In this document: one piece after another, positions 9,310 through 17,255 of the stretch
Numbering within the stretch: position 1 is the first letter of the stretch
Layout: every line of letters starts with the position of its first letter
NCBI RefSeq assembly: GCF_009807005.1
Contig: NZ_WUBR01000001.1
Coordinates: 186,001-250,000 of the forward strand
Source: Aurantiacibacter rhizosphaerae
Lineage (GTDB): Bacteria > Pseudomonadota > Alphaproteobacteria > Sphingomonadales > Sphingomonadaceae
Length of the DNA: 64,000 bases
Reading direction: 5' to 3'
Made by a program: the position numbers and the translations under genes
The notes under the pieces: generated by a model
What the model was told of the DNA's origin: nothing
Database searches by the model: none
Seen by the model: only the letters and a program-made list of their open reading frames with translations

Positions 9310-10694
9310 TTCACGTCTCCTTCGCCGGGCTGGCCCAGCTCAAAATCGCTGACCGGGCGCATCGCGGAATCGTTCATGTCATACATCATCGCGCCATCGA
9401 TCCACACCATTTCGGGGCGTGAATAGACGGACAGCGGATCGCCGTTCCACAGCACCACGTCGGCCATCTTGCCCGCTTCCAGGCTGCCGGTCATATCGGC
9501 AATGCCCATGGCGCGCGCGGCGTTGAGGGTGATCCACGAAATCACATCGGCATCGGCAATGTCTATGCCCATGCGGCGGCCATCGGCCTGCGCCTTTGCC
9601 GCTTCCTGATTCAGGCGCTGGATGCCGTTCTCGTCATCGGAGTGGATCACCACGCAGGCACCCTGGTTCTGGATCAGGGCGGCGTTTTCCGGGATGGCAT
9701 CGTAGGCTTCCATCTTGAAGCCGTACCAGTCCGCCCACACCGCGCTGCACACGTCATTATCGCGCAGCATATCGGCGATTTTGTAGCTTTCCACCGCGTG
9801 GTGGAAGGCGGCGACCTTGTAGCCGAATTCTTCAGCCATGCTCATCACCAGCGCCATCTCGTCTGCGCGATAGCAGTGGTTCTGGATCATGATATCGCCC
9901 GACAGCACGCCAGACAGCGTTTCCATTGCCAGGTCACGATCGGGATCATCCTCGGCCATGTAATCCTGCGCCTCGATCCAGGTTTCGCGATTGACCGCGA
10001 AATTGCCCATGCGGGTGGAGGGCGCGCGGCCCCTGCCCCCATAGACACGCTTTGGATTTTCGCCGCAGGCCATTTTCATGGAATAGGGCGCGCCGGGAAA
10101 TTTCATGCCCTGCACCGTGCGGCTGGGCACGTTCTTCAGCGTGACGGAGCGGCCACCCATCAGGTTTGCCGAGCCGGGCAGGATCTGCAGGGCGGTGATG
10201 CCGCCATTGGCCAGCGCGCGGCTGAAGCCGGGGTCCTGCGGCCACACGGAATGCTCTGCCCAGACTTCGGGCGTTGTGGGGCTGGTCGCCTCGTTACCGT
10301 CGCTGTGAGCGTCCACGCTGGGGGTGGGATAATCGCCGAGGTGGGAATGGATATCGATGATGCCGGGCGTCACGAAGCGGCCCGTGCCATCCACGCGGGT
10401 ATAGCCCGCCGGAATGGCAAGGCCCGCATCGCCAATGCCGACGACCTTGCCATCGGCAAACAGCACGGTGCCGTTCTCGATCCTGCCGCCTGCCCCATCA
10501 TAGATGGTGGCGCCCACGATGGCCGTGGGCTGGCCGGGATAGGCCTGGTAGGTGGAGGCGTAAGGCTCCTCCCCCGCAACAGGCGCGGCGCCGGTTGCCG
10601 GACGCTCTTCACCCGCGGTGGTACACCCGGCCATGGCCAGCGCCGTTGCGGCCAGCAGGGCGGCGGTGCCGCCCTTGTTAAAGTGACGACCCAT
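9306..10694 (-). CDS. Amidohydrolase lipoprotein (imidazolonepropionase/prolidase-like)
   Basis: 462-residue metal-dependent amidohydrolase with a lipobox (LAMAGC, lipidated Cys24), so it is membrane-anchored and faces the periplasm. The metal site looks complete: TPGIIDIHSHLG (HxH at 116-118), His273 in QNHCYRAD, His298/299 in AAFHHAVES and Asp353 in VIHSDDEN. Characterised relatives in this branch act as Xaa-Pro or Xaa-Arg dipeptidases. With a POT-family peptide transporter 5 bp upstream, cleavage of imported or periplasmic dipeptides is a reasonable inference. The start at ATG 10694 gives a good signal sequence. It is translationally coupled to the degenerate paralogue downstream. Confidence 0.88.
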   Translation of the reverse strand: MGRHFNKGGTAALLAATALAMAGCTTAGEERPATGAAPVAGEEPYASTYQAYPGQPTAIVGATIYDGAGGRIENGTVLFADGKVVGIGDAGLAIPAGYTRVDGTGRFVTPGIIDIHSHLGDYPTPSVDAHSDGNEATSPTTPEVWAEHSVWPQDPGFSRALANGGITALQILPGSANLMGGRSVTLKNVPSRTVQGMKFPGAPYSMKMACGENPKRVYGGRGRAPSTRMGNFAVNRETWIEAQDYMAEDDPDRDLAMETLSGVLSGDIMIQNHCYRADEMALVMSMAEEFGYKVAAFHHAVESYKIADMLRDNDVCSAVWADWYGFKMEAYDAIPENAALIQNQGACVVIHSDDENGIQRLNQEAAKAQADGRRMGIDIADADVISWITLNAARAMGIADMTGSLEAGKMADVVLWNGDPLSVYSRPEMVWIDGAMMYDMNDSAMRPVSDFELGQPGEGDVK

Positions 10695-10699
10695 ATCGC

Positions 10700-12337
10700 T
10701 TATCCCTTCGGACGGGTTGTGGGATGGATGCCGGCGCCCTGCGGCTCACCCGGACCTTCGGACTGGCCTTCAAGGTCGTCGCCCACATCGTCATCCGCAA
10801 GCGTATCGAGATGCATCAGCTTCTTCACCCAGCGGGCGATCAGGATAACAACGATACCCACGGCAATCGCGACCCAGCCGATCTGCTGGTAGATTGCCAT
10901 GGTGCCTTCACGGGTCATCTCGCCATCTTCACCGCCGGTAGCGGCGCCGATCATACCGGCGACGAAGTTGCCGCCAGCCGTGGCGAAGAACCATGCACCC
11001 ATGATCAGCGATGCAAGGTGCCGCGGTGCCAGGTGATTCATTGCGCTCAGCCCGACAGGCGAGAGGCAAAGCTCACCCGTGGTGTGGAACAGGTAGATAC
11101 CGAACAGGAAGATCACCGGGATCAGCTCGTTCGCCCCAACCGATGCCGCGCCCCATACAAGCACGAGGAAGCCGAAACCGAGCTGCACGAGACCAAGGCC
11201 GAACTTGGCAGGCGTGGAAGGCTCCAGCCCGCGGCGGCCAAGCCAAGTCCACAGGCCGGCGAATACAGGTGCCAGCAGGATGATATAGATGGGGTTGATC
11301 GACTGGAAAATCGGGGCAGGAACGCCGCCCAGATCGATGAAGCGATCGGTGAACAGGTTCAGCGAACCGCCGGCCTGCTCGAACAGGCCCCAGAACAGGG
11401 GCTGCAGGGCGATCAGGAAGAGGATGGCGAACATGCGTTCACGCGGATGCTTGTCCAGCTTGAACGCTTCGACCAGGACATAGGCCAGCAGCGCCACGCC
11501 GCAGACCAGCATCAGCCCGCCGACAACGGACTGGTACTGGATCAGCAGCCACATGATGGCAACGCCGATGGCACCGATGCCGTACATCGTCCATTCCGTG
11601 CCCTTGGCCAGCGGCTTTGGCGGTTCGCCCTGGCCCAGCAGCAGCGGCTTGCCGAGGATGAAGACGATGAGGCCCAGCAGCATGCCGATACCCGCAGCGC
11701 CGAAGCCGTAGGCCCAGCCGATGGTAACGCCCAGGTAACCGGCGATGATCGTACCGATCGCGGCACCCACGTTAATGCCCATGTAGAAGATGGTGTAGGC
11801 ACCATCGCGGCGCACGTCCGTGCGCGGATACAGCTGGCCCACGATCACCGAGATATTGGCCTTCAGGAAGCCCGAACCCACGATGATGAAGCTGAGCGCC
11901 AGCCAGAAGATGTTGATCGTGGGGTCGTTCTGTCCGCCCGTCCCCTCAAACGCCATGAAGAAGTGACCCAGCGTCAGCAGAACCGCGCCGAACAGCACGG
12001 CCTTGCGCTGGCCCAGATAGCGGTCTGCCAGCCAACCGCCCAGCACCGGCGTGATATACACCAGGCTGACGTAGGCACCGTAGATGATGTTGGATGCGCT
12101 ATCGTTATAGAGCCAATGCTGCGTGAGGTAGAAAATCAGCAGCGCACGCATGCCGTAGTAGGAGAAACGCTCCCACATCTCGGCGAAAAAGAGGATGTAC
12201 AGGCCCTTGGGATGGCCGCCGACTTCGGGTTGCTTGCGCGTTACCGCCCAGGCGCCGGCTATCAGGAAAAGCGCAAGAACGACTGACGCGATTGCCACGA
12301 TCCAGTCGCCCTCGTTCCACAGGGCCATGTCTTTCAT
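10700..12337 (-). CDS. POT/PTR2 family proton-dependent oligopeptide transporter
   Basis: 545-residue inner-membrane protein of the major facilitator superfamily, with about 12-14 hydrophobic segments. The POT signature is clear near the N-terminus: FAEMWERFSYYGMRALL (ExxERFxYYG, the proton-coupling motif), followed by GGWLADRYLGQR and a second signature FYMGINVGAAIG. It imports di- and tripeptides with protons. The soluble, charged C-terminus (about 500-545) is typical. It is the first gene of a three-gene minus-strand operon with two amidohydrolase-fold proteins, so the unit is a peptide uptake and breakdown module. Start ATG at 12337. Confidence 0.95.
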   Translation of the reverse strand: MKDMALWNEGDWIVAIASVVLALFLIAGAWAVTRKQPEVGGHPKGLYILFFAEMWERFSYYGMRALLIFYLTQHWLYNDSASNIIYGAYVSLVYITPVLGGWLADRYLGQRKAVLFGAVLLTLGHFFMAFEGTGGQNDPTINIFWLALSFIIVGSGFLKANISVIVGQLYPRTDVRRDGAYTIFYMGINVGAAIGTIIAGYLGVTIGWAYGFGAAGIGMLLGLIVFILGKPLLLGQGEPPKPLAKGTEWTMYGIGAIGVAIMWLLIQYQSVVGGLMLVCGVALLAYVLVEAFKLDKHPRERMFAILFLIALQPLFWGLFEQAGGSLNLFTDRFIDLGGVPAPIFQSINPIYIILLAPVFAGLWTWLGRRGLEPSTPAKFGLGLVQLGFGFLVLVWGAASVGANELIPVIFLFGIYLFHTTGELCLSPVGLSAMNHLAPRHLASLIMGAWFFATAGGNFVAGMIGAATGGEDGEMTREGTMAIYQQIGWVAIAVGIVVILIARWVKKLMHLDTLADDDVGDDLEGQSEGPGEPQGAGIHPTTRPKG

Positions 12338-12513
12338 TCGTACGTCCTCAAATGATTCGCGATCCGGCTCTATCCAGACTCGTCGCTAAAAACGGGCACC
12401 CTAACGATAGTTTTGCTCATGTGAAGCCAAGTTGCGATTGAAACCGTCTAAGCCATGCATTTTTCTGGCCATCTGCTTGACCTGACCCGCTGTATTATGG
12501 CACTCACTCACCC
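12338..12513. promoter_or_regulatory. Divergent control region between peptide transporter and GntR gene
   Basis: 176-bp intergenic region with promoters expected on both strands. It contains CTAACGATAGTTTT at 12401-12414, which matches 11 of 14 positions of the perfect palindrome CTAACGATCGTTAG found at 17208 and 29098. Whether this is a functional degenerate site or chance is open. I found no strong sigma-70 hexamer pair with correct spacing. Confidence 0.45.
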
Positions 12514-12852
12514 ATGGCCGATACACGCCCTGTCTACCTGCGGTTGCGAGAGCAGATTGCCGCCGCCATCATCGACGGTAGCTATCCCGAAGGCGAGATG
12601 CTGCCATCGGTGCGCGCCTTTGCGGCGCAGCAGGGGGCCAATCCGCTGACGGTGGCCAAGGCTTATCAGCAATTCCAGTCGGACGGGCTGATCCGCGTGC
12701 AGCGCGGTGTGGGCATGTTCGTGCGCGAAGGCGCGGCCGATCGTTTGCGCCAGGCGGAGCGGGATCTTTTCCTGCAGGAGGAGTGGCCGGAAATCCGCAA
12801 GCGCATGGATCGCCTTGGCCTGAAACCGGCCGATTTGCTGAAGCTTGCCTGA
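12514..12852 (+). CDS. Short GntR family regulator, YtrA type
   Basis: 112-residue transcription factor. Residues 5-70 form a GntR winged helix (PVYLRLREQIAAAI, LPSVRAFAAQQGANPLTVAKAYQQF, GLIRVQRGVGMFV). The remaining roughly 40 residues are a short helical tail without the FCD or UTRA ligand domain, which defines the small YtrA subfamily. These proteins usually repress adjacent transport operons; here the likely target is the divergent peptide transporter operon, and possibly its own promoter. Start ATG 12514 within CCCATGG; no strong ribosome site is seen. Confidence 0.9.
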   Translation: MADTRPVYLRLREQIAAAIIDGSYPEGEMLPSVRAFAAQQGANPLTVAKAYQQFQSDGLIRVQRGVGMFVREGAADRLRQAERDLFLQEEWPEIRKRMDRLGLKPADLLKLA

Positions 12853-13006
12853 TCCCGCTTGATCAGCCCTATGCCCCGCTGCGCATGGCGAATTTGCCGT
12901 TAACAATTATCGCCCATGGCGATTGCGAAACGGACGTCTTTCTGGCAGTTTGATATCAGCAACGCGCTTCGGGTCTGCGCATCCATGCAACAGGGCTGCC
13001 ATTCGT

Positions 13007-13036
13007 ATGCCCAAACCCGTGGGGGAAAATAATTGA
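13007..13036 (+). other. Nine-codon upstream ORF overlapping the ihfB start
   Basis: ATG at 13007 opens a nine-codon frame ending in TGA at 13034-13036, which overlaps the TTG start of ihfB (TTGA). It could couple ribosomes onto the weak TTG start, or be fortuitous. Nothing else is recognised in the 12853-13032 gap. Confidence 0.3.
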
Positions 13037-13317
13037 TACGGTCGGAACTTCTCCAGGCCCTTTGCGCAGACAATCCTGATCTGCGTCCAGAGGAAATCGA
13101 ACAGGTTGTGGATGTCTTCTTCGAAGAGATCACGCAGCGTCTTGCCGAAGGGGGCCGTGTTGAATTGCGCGGCTTCGGCACATTTTCCACCAGAGAGCGC
13201 GAGGCGCGCACGGGCCGTAACCCGCGCACCGGTGCATCGGTGGATGTTCCAGCAAAGCGCGTGCCCTATTTCAAACCGGGCAAGGAAATGCGCGAAAGGC
13301 TGAACCCGGAAAGCTGA
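13033..13317 (+). CDS. ihfB: Integration host factor subunit beta
   Basis: 94-residue HU/IHF-family DNA-bending protein, one half of the IHF heterodimer that organises the nucleoid and assists sigma-54 promoters and recombination. The characteristic beta-arm segment RTGRNPRTGASVDVPAKRVP and the GRVELRGFGTFS motif are intact, and the N-terminus MIRSELLQ is typical of the beta subunit. The start is TTG 13033, preceded by GGGGGAAA at 13021-13028 at good distance; no in-frame ATG exists nearby. It is monocistronic and closed by a strong terminator. Confidence 0.94.
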   Translation: MIRSELLQALCADNPDLRPEEIEQVVDVFFEEITQRLAEGGRVELRGFGTFSTREREARTGRNPRTGASVDVPAKRVPYFKPGKEMRERLNPES

Positions 13318-13341
13318 TCCTTTCCGGCATTGGCTGCACAT

Positions 13342-13379
13342 AAAAGGGGCGCGGACTTGATCAAGTCCGCGCCCCTTTT
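13342..13379. terminator. Perfect 38-bp palindromic bidirectional terminator
   Basis: A perfect inverted repeat with 19-bp arms. The left arm starts AAAAGGGGCGCGGACTTGA at 13342, and the right arm is its exact complement ending CCCCTTTT at 13379, followed by GTTTTGG. The flanking A and T runs serve both strands, matching its position between converging ihfB and the TonB-dependent receptor. Confidence 0.9.
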
Positions 13380-13450
13380 GTTTTGGTATTCACTGCGGAG
13401 AGAAACCTCCGACCCGGCGCTGGCCGGATCGGGGTGTCGTTCTCTCCAGA

Positions 13451-16024
13451 TCAGAAGTCGCGCTGTACCGAGACGGCGAAGGTACGCGGCATGCCGGGCA
13501 CACCGGTCACCACGCCCAGCGAACCCGTCACGTCGCTGACACTGAGGTAGTAATACTTGTCCAGCAGGTTCCGCACTTCCAGCGCGACCGTCCAGTCCTC
13601 GTCAGGCGTGGTGTAGGCCACGCGTGCATTGGCCAGGAAGCGGCTGTCGATACGGCTCCAGATGGAGTTGTTGGCTTCAGTGAAGATCTTGGACTGATAG
13701 GCGCCGTCCAGGCGGGCCATCATCGAACCACCACTGAAATCGTAATCGTACTGGATGCCAAGGCTCCCAGACCATTCCGGCGTGTACGGCGTGATCTCGT
13801 CACCCGTCAGGCCCGACGTACCCGTGTCGGTATACTGGAAGTCGAGATAGGCGATACCGCCGTCAAGCGACAGTCCGTCCACCGGATAGGCGGAGAATTC
13901 CAGCTCGAAACCCTTCACCTCGGCAGAACCGACATTGTTCGGCTGCAGACATGGCGAGCCGGGGCACGCCGTCAGCTGCAGGATGATGTCACTGTAATCA
14001 TTCCAGAACGCGGCACCGTTCAGGCGCAGCGTACGATCCAGAAGGTCAGCCTTGAAGCCGACTTCATAGGTGATGATCGTTTCCGGATTGAACGAGTTGA
14101 TCTGGTTACACGGTGCCGTCGATCCGGGGGGCAGGGCAGAACAATCGCCGGCCGATGGGCCGAAGAACGGACGCGGGTTCACGCCGCCGCCCTTGAAGCC
14201 CGTGGTAACGGAAGCATAGGTCAGGAACTGGTCGGAGAAGCGGTAATCCGCCGCAATGCGCCAGTCCCAACGATCGCCCTTGAATTCACCCGGTACGTCA
14301 AACAGGCCGGTCAGCAGGCAGTTCGGCGTGTTGCCGATGCCGGTTGGACCTGCGGTTGGCGCGCCAAGGAAGAACTCACACGCCGGGATGCCCGGAATGA
14401 ACAAATTGTCTGCTTCGCGGAAGGGCACCGTGCCATCCGGGTTCGACCGGAAGTAGGTGTAGGTCTTCTTATCCTTCGTATAACGGATGCCGCCGGTAAA
14501 GCTGAGCATGTCCGTTGGGCGGACGGTTGCCGTGGCGAACACGGCCTTGGTGGTGCTGGGCGTGGTGTCCGGCCCGTGGATGAAGTCAATCCCGGCGTAG
14601 TTCAGATCCACGCGCGCCGTGTATTCACCATCCTGATCGAGGTAGAAGCCGCCCACCGTGCCTTCGACGAAGCCATCGGCCACTTCGAAGTTGAGGCGCA
14701 CTTCATGGCTCCACGCGCGGTGGTTCAGCTGGTTATCCAGCTGCGCGACCGGAACCGGCGTCGCATCCTGATCCTGGCCCCAGATGGATTCATATTCACG
14801 CCACGAAGCAATCCACACCAGCTGCATGTTGTCGGACACGTCATAGGTCATGTTGCTGTGCACGCCCCAGCCGCTGAAATCCTGGTTCTGCAGGGCGAAA
14901 TAGGGCTTGTAAGGCGCCTGCTGTGTAGGCTCCTTCGCGTCGAGGAAGTTGGAGTAGGCGATGAAGCCCGGATCGCCGTAATCCCCGCTCAGCGTATCAC
15001 AGCTGTAGGGGCCGGTAGGCACGAAGGCGCAGTTTACAGGAACGTTGGTGCCGTCCACGCCCACCAGCCACGGGTTGCCATTGGCATCGGTGGCGGGGTT
15101 GGAGGAGAACGGATCGAACGGGAATGCGCCGCCGGTTGGTTGACCGGCTGCGATCAGGACGGTCGGCCCTGCTTCACCCTGTGTCGAGGTGTAGTCGGCA
15201 GAAATGTTCCATTCGAAGCGATCGCTCGGCTCCCACCGCAGCGCGATACGCCCTGCCGCGGTAGAGCTGCCACCCATGGTGATCCGGTCCGCATTGTCGC
15301 GTCCACGCGCAAGGTTGCTGGGAACGTTGGAGCCGGGGTGGGTGAGGCCGTAATCGAGCTGCGTGACATAACCATCCACGCTGCGACCGAAGCCCGACAC
15401 GCGCACGGCCACATCTTCCGTAACGGCGAAATCGGCCATGCCGCGCATTTCGATGCGATCGAAAGAGCCATAGGTGGCACGCAGGTAGCCCGAACCGTCA
15501 CCCTTGGGGCGCGCGCTGAACAGCTTGATCGAACCACCGATGGAGTTCTTGCCGGCCAGCGTACCCTGCGGGCCGCGCAGGACTTCGATACGGTCAAGGT
15601 CCATCAGTTCCAGCAGAGAAGCGGACAGCGTCGGGATGAAGACATCATCGACATAAACGCCAACGCCCGGATCGAGCGCGTAGTTGAAGTCCACCTGGCC
15701 CACGCCGCGGATAAAGGCGATCAGGCCGGAGCCGCCGTTCTGGGGCTGCGGCGTCAGCGTGACGTTCGGGGCCTGGTTGGCGACCTGCGAGATATCGGTC
15801 TGGCCGCGTGCTTCCAGCATGTCGGCATTGACGGCCGTGATGGCGATTGGCGTGTCCTGCAAATTGGCTTCGCGGAATTCCGCCGTCACCACGATGACGT
15901 TGGTCTGGTTCTGGCGGGTTTGCGAATCTTCCTGCGCTGCCGATTCGTCCTGGGCAAAGGCTGGCGTGCCAATGCACGCGGCAATCGCCAGCGACGACGC
16001 GACGCTGAGCTTCTTAAACTTCAT
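13451..16024 (-). CDS. TonB-dependent outer membrane receptor
   Basis: 857-residue outer-membrane importer. It has a signal peptide (about 1-24, ending TPAFAQD), a TonB-box-like stretch NVIVVTAEFREANL near residues 42-55, a plug domain (about 55-165, with DISQVANQAPNVTL and RIEVLRGPQGTLAGKNSIGG), a 22-strand barrel and a terminal phenylalanine (SVQRDF) for BAM-dependent insertion. GGGAGGA precedes the start. Relatives in sphingomonads take up large or hydrophobic organic ligands. It is divergent from the CmcJ-like gene and the catabolic cluster, so import of that cluster's substrate is a plausible inference, not shown by sequence. Confidence 0.94.
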   Translation of the reverse strand: MKFKKLSVASSLAIAACIGTPAFAQDESAAQEDSQTRQNQTNVIVVTAEFREANLQDTPIAITAVNADMLEARGQTDISQVANQAPNVTLTPQPQNGGSGLIAFIRGVGQVDFNYALDPGVGVYVDDVFIPTLSASLLELMDLDRIEVLRGPQGTLAGKNSIGGSIKLFSARPKGDGSGYLRATYGSFDRIEMRGMADFAVTEDVAVRVSGFGRSVDGYVTQLDYGLTHPGSNVPSNLARGRDNADRITMGGSSTAAGRIALRWEPSDRFEWNISADYTSTQGEAGPTVLIAAGQPTGGAFPFDPFSSNPATDANGNPWLVGVDGTNVPVNCAFVPTGPYSCDTLSGDYGDPGFIAYSNFLDAKEPTQQAPYKPYFALQNQDFSGWGVHSNMTYDVSDNMQLVWIASWREYESIWGQDQDATPVPVAQLDNQLNHRAWSHEVRLNFEVADGFVEGTVGGFYLDQDGEYTARVDLNYAGIDFIHGPDTTPSTTKAVFATATVRPTDMLSFTGGIRYTKDKKTYTYFRSNPDGTVPFREADNLFIPGIPACEFFLGAPTAGPTGIGNTPNCLLTGLFDVPGEFKGDRWDWRIAADYRFSDQFLTYASVTTGFKGGGVNPRPFFGPSAGDCSALPPGSTAPCNQINSFNPETIITYEVGFKADLLDRTLRLNGAAFWNDYSDIILQLTACPGSPCLQPNNVGSAEVKGFELEFSAYPVDGLSLDGGIAYLDFQYTDTGTSGLTGDEITPYTPEWSGSLGIQYDYDFSGGSMMARLDGAYQSKIFTEANNSIWSRIDSRFLANARVAYTTPDEDWTVALEVRNLLDKYYYLSVSDVTGSLGVVTGVPGMPRTFAVSVQRDF

Positions 16025-16352
16025 ATTGCATCCTCCCTAAGGCAAGCCGTTGAAAACGACCTGCAAATGCTATGGCTTCGTTCACCCTATTGGTGGGTGT
16101 TGCGAATTGCTGGAAAGGACGATGCAACAATGCCACGTCCGCATCGCGGGCAGCATGTCTCAAAATTTCCTCTCCAGTCGCCTTTGTACAATCACGACCG
16201 TTACGATCAAGCCCATTGCGCAGGAAAGAAATACGTGGGACAAATTTGTCGCAATCAAGCAACACGCAGTGGCCGCCATCTGAAACGAATGGGTTGCGAC
16301 GGGCTGTCTTTGAAGAATGCTGCTGTTGCGATTCGGAGGAGAGGCCAGGCCC
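16025..16352. promoter_or_regulatory. Intergenic region between TonB receptor and CmcJ-like gene
   Basis: 328 bp without a credible gene. It must hold the divergent promoters of the receptor and of the oxidoreductase. GGGAGGA near 16031-16037 (minus strand) and CGGAGGAGA at 16335-16343 (plus strand) are ribosome sites. No copy of the CTAACGATCGTTAG palindrome is present here, and no riboswitch-like conserved box was recognised. Confidence 0.5.
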
Positions 16353-17165
16353 ATGCAGGCGGACGCAGAAACGATCACTCGCGATGTAGAGGCCGATATC
16401 CGTTATATCGTGCGCGGCGAGAAGGCGACGTTCTACGCAGGTGACAGGGATCGCAGTTACTGGCCGGGCGAAGAGCACACCGTCACCATCCACGATATCC
16501 GCAGCGAAAAGCCGCTGCTGGCATTTGATCGTAACGGCTTTGTCGTGCTGGACGAAGCCGCACCGATCACCGATTTCGATGATCCCGCAAATCTGGAAAC
16601 CTACAGCCGTTATTGCGAGGACACGGTTCAGCGGCTGACCGGCGCATCAAAGGTCGTCAGCTTCGGAGGAATTCGCCGCACCAGTTCCACCGGCACCCAC
16701 GGGCACAACCAGCCCGCCGTAGGCGCACATGTGGATTATGGCGCAAAGACCGTGGCCGATTACACGCGCCAGATCCTTCCTGCCGATGAGGCGGAGGAGC
16801 GGCTGGCGAAGCGGCACATGCTGTTCAACCTCTGGCGCCCGCTTGCCACGGTGGAAAGCGCGCCCTTCACGCTGTGCGATGCCAGCACGGTGCGGCGCGA
16901 GGATCTGTTTCCCAGCGAGATCGTGGGCGGTCTCGGCGGGGTGGATTTCTCGCTCTGGGGTTTCAACCTTGCCTATCGGCCCGATCATCGCTGGTGCTGG
17001 CTGCCGCAGCAGCGACCGGAAGAGATGATGGTGTTCAAGCTGTTCGATACAGATCCGCAAGCGGTGCAGTTCACCGCCCACACCAGCTTTACGCCGCCCG
17101 ATGTGTCCGATGATGCGCCCCCGCGCTCCAGCATGGAGCTGCGCACCATCGCTTATTTCGACTGA
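16353..17165 (+). CDS. CmcJ/NvfI-type oxidoreductase
   Basis: 270-residue protein resembling the CmcJ / AsaB / NvfI group of putative Fe(II)/2-oxoglutarate-type oxygenases known mostly from fungal and actinobacterial secondary metabolism. Supporting features are the HxD pair His126/Asp128 in GAHVDYGA, the family block FNLWRPLATVESAPFTLCDAST (residues 158-179), and the C-terminal sequence around FKLFDTD, FTAHTSF and SMELRTIAYFD. The start at ATG 16353 is preferred over an in-frame TTG/CTG-region start at 16317 because GGAGGAG lies 10 bp upstream. It sits between the TonB receptor and the first operator of the catabolic operon. Substrate unknown; hydroxylation or desaturation of the imported compound is inference. 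Confidence 0.75.
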   Translation: MQADAETITRDVEADIRYIVRGEKATFYAGDRDRSYWPGEEHTVTIHDIRSEKPLLAFDRNGFVVLDEAAPITDFDDPANLETYSRYCEDTVQRLTGASKVVSFGGIRRTSSTGTHGHNQPAVGAHVDYGAKTVADYTRQILPADEAEERLAKRHMLFNLWRPLATVESAPFTLCDASTVRREDLFPSEIVGGLGGVDFSLWGFNLAYRPDHRWCWLPQQRPEEMMVFKLFDTDPQAVQFTAHTSFTPPDVSDDAPPRSSMELRTIAYFD

Positions 17166-17207
17166 ACCGGAGAAGCCGCTTGTCGGCGGGGCACTGCCTC
17201 GCTTACG

Positions 17208-17221
17208 CTAACGATCGTTAG
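17208..17221. promoter_or_regulatory. Palindromic operator, copy 1 (CTAACGATCGTTAG)
   Basis: Perfect 14-bp palindrome centred 41 bp upstream of the TTG start at 17256. The shared sequence with copy 2 extends to 17 bases (CTAACGATCGTTAGAGT, 17208-17224). It fills the space between a possible -35 (TTACGC, 17203-17208) and an A-rich -10-like segment (TCTAAAAA), a position suited to repression. AACG-N2-CGTT spacing resembles sites of TetR-family regulators such as PaaR (from memory). No TetR gene is in the window. Confidence 0.7.
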
Positions 17222-17255
17222 AGTCTAAAAAGACCGGACATAGGGAGAGCGAAGC

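Noticed and set aside
10724-12286. 520-codon plus-strand frame opposite the POT transporter
   Set aside because: Composition is dominated by Gln, Asp and Arg, as expected opposite a membrane protein; no motif.
14576-16444. 622-codon plus-strand frame opposite the TonB-dependent receptor
   Set aside because: Antisense shadow; the receptor's plug and barrel motifs on the minus strand are clear.
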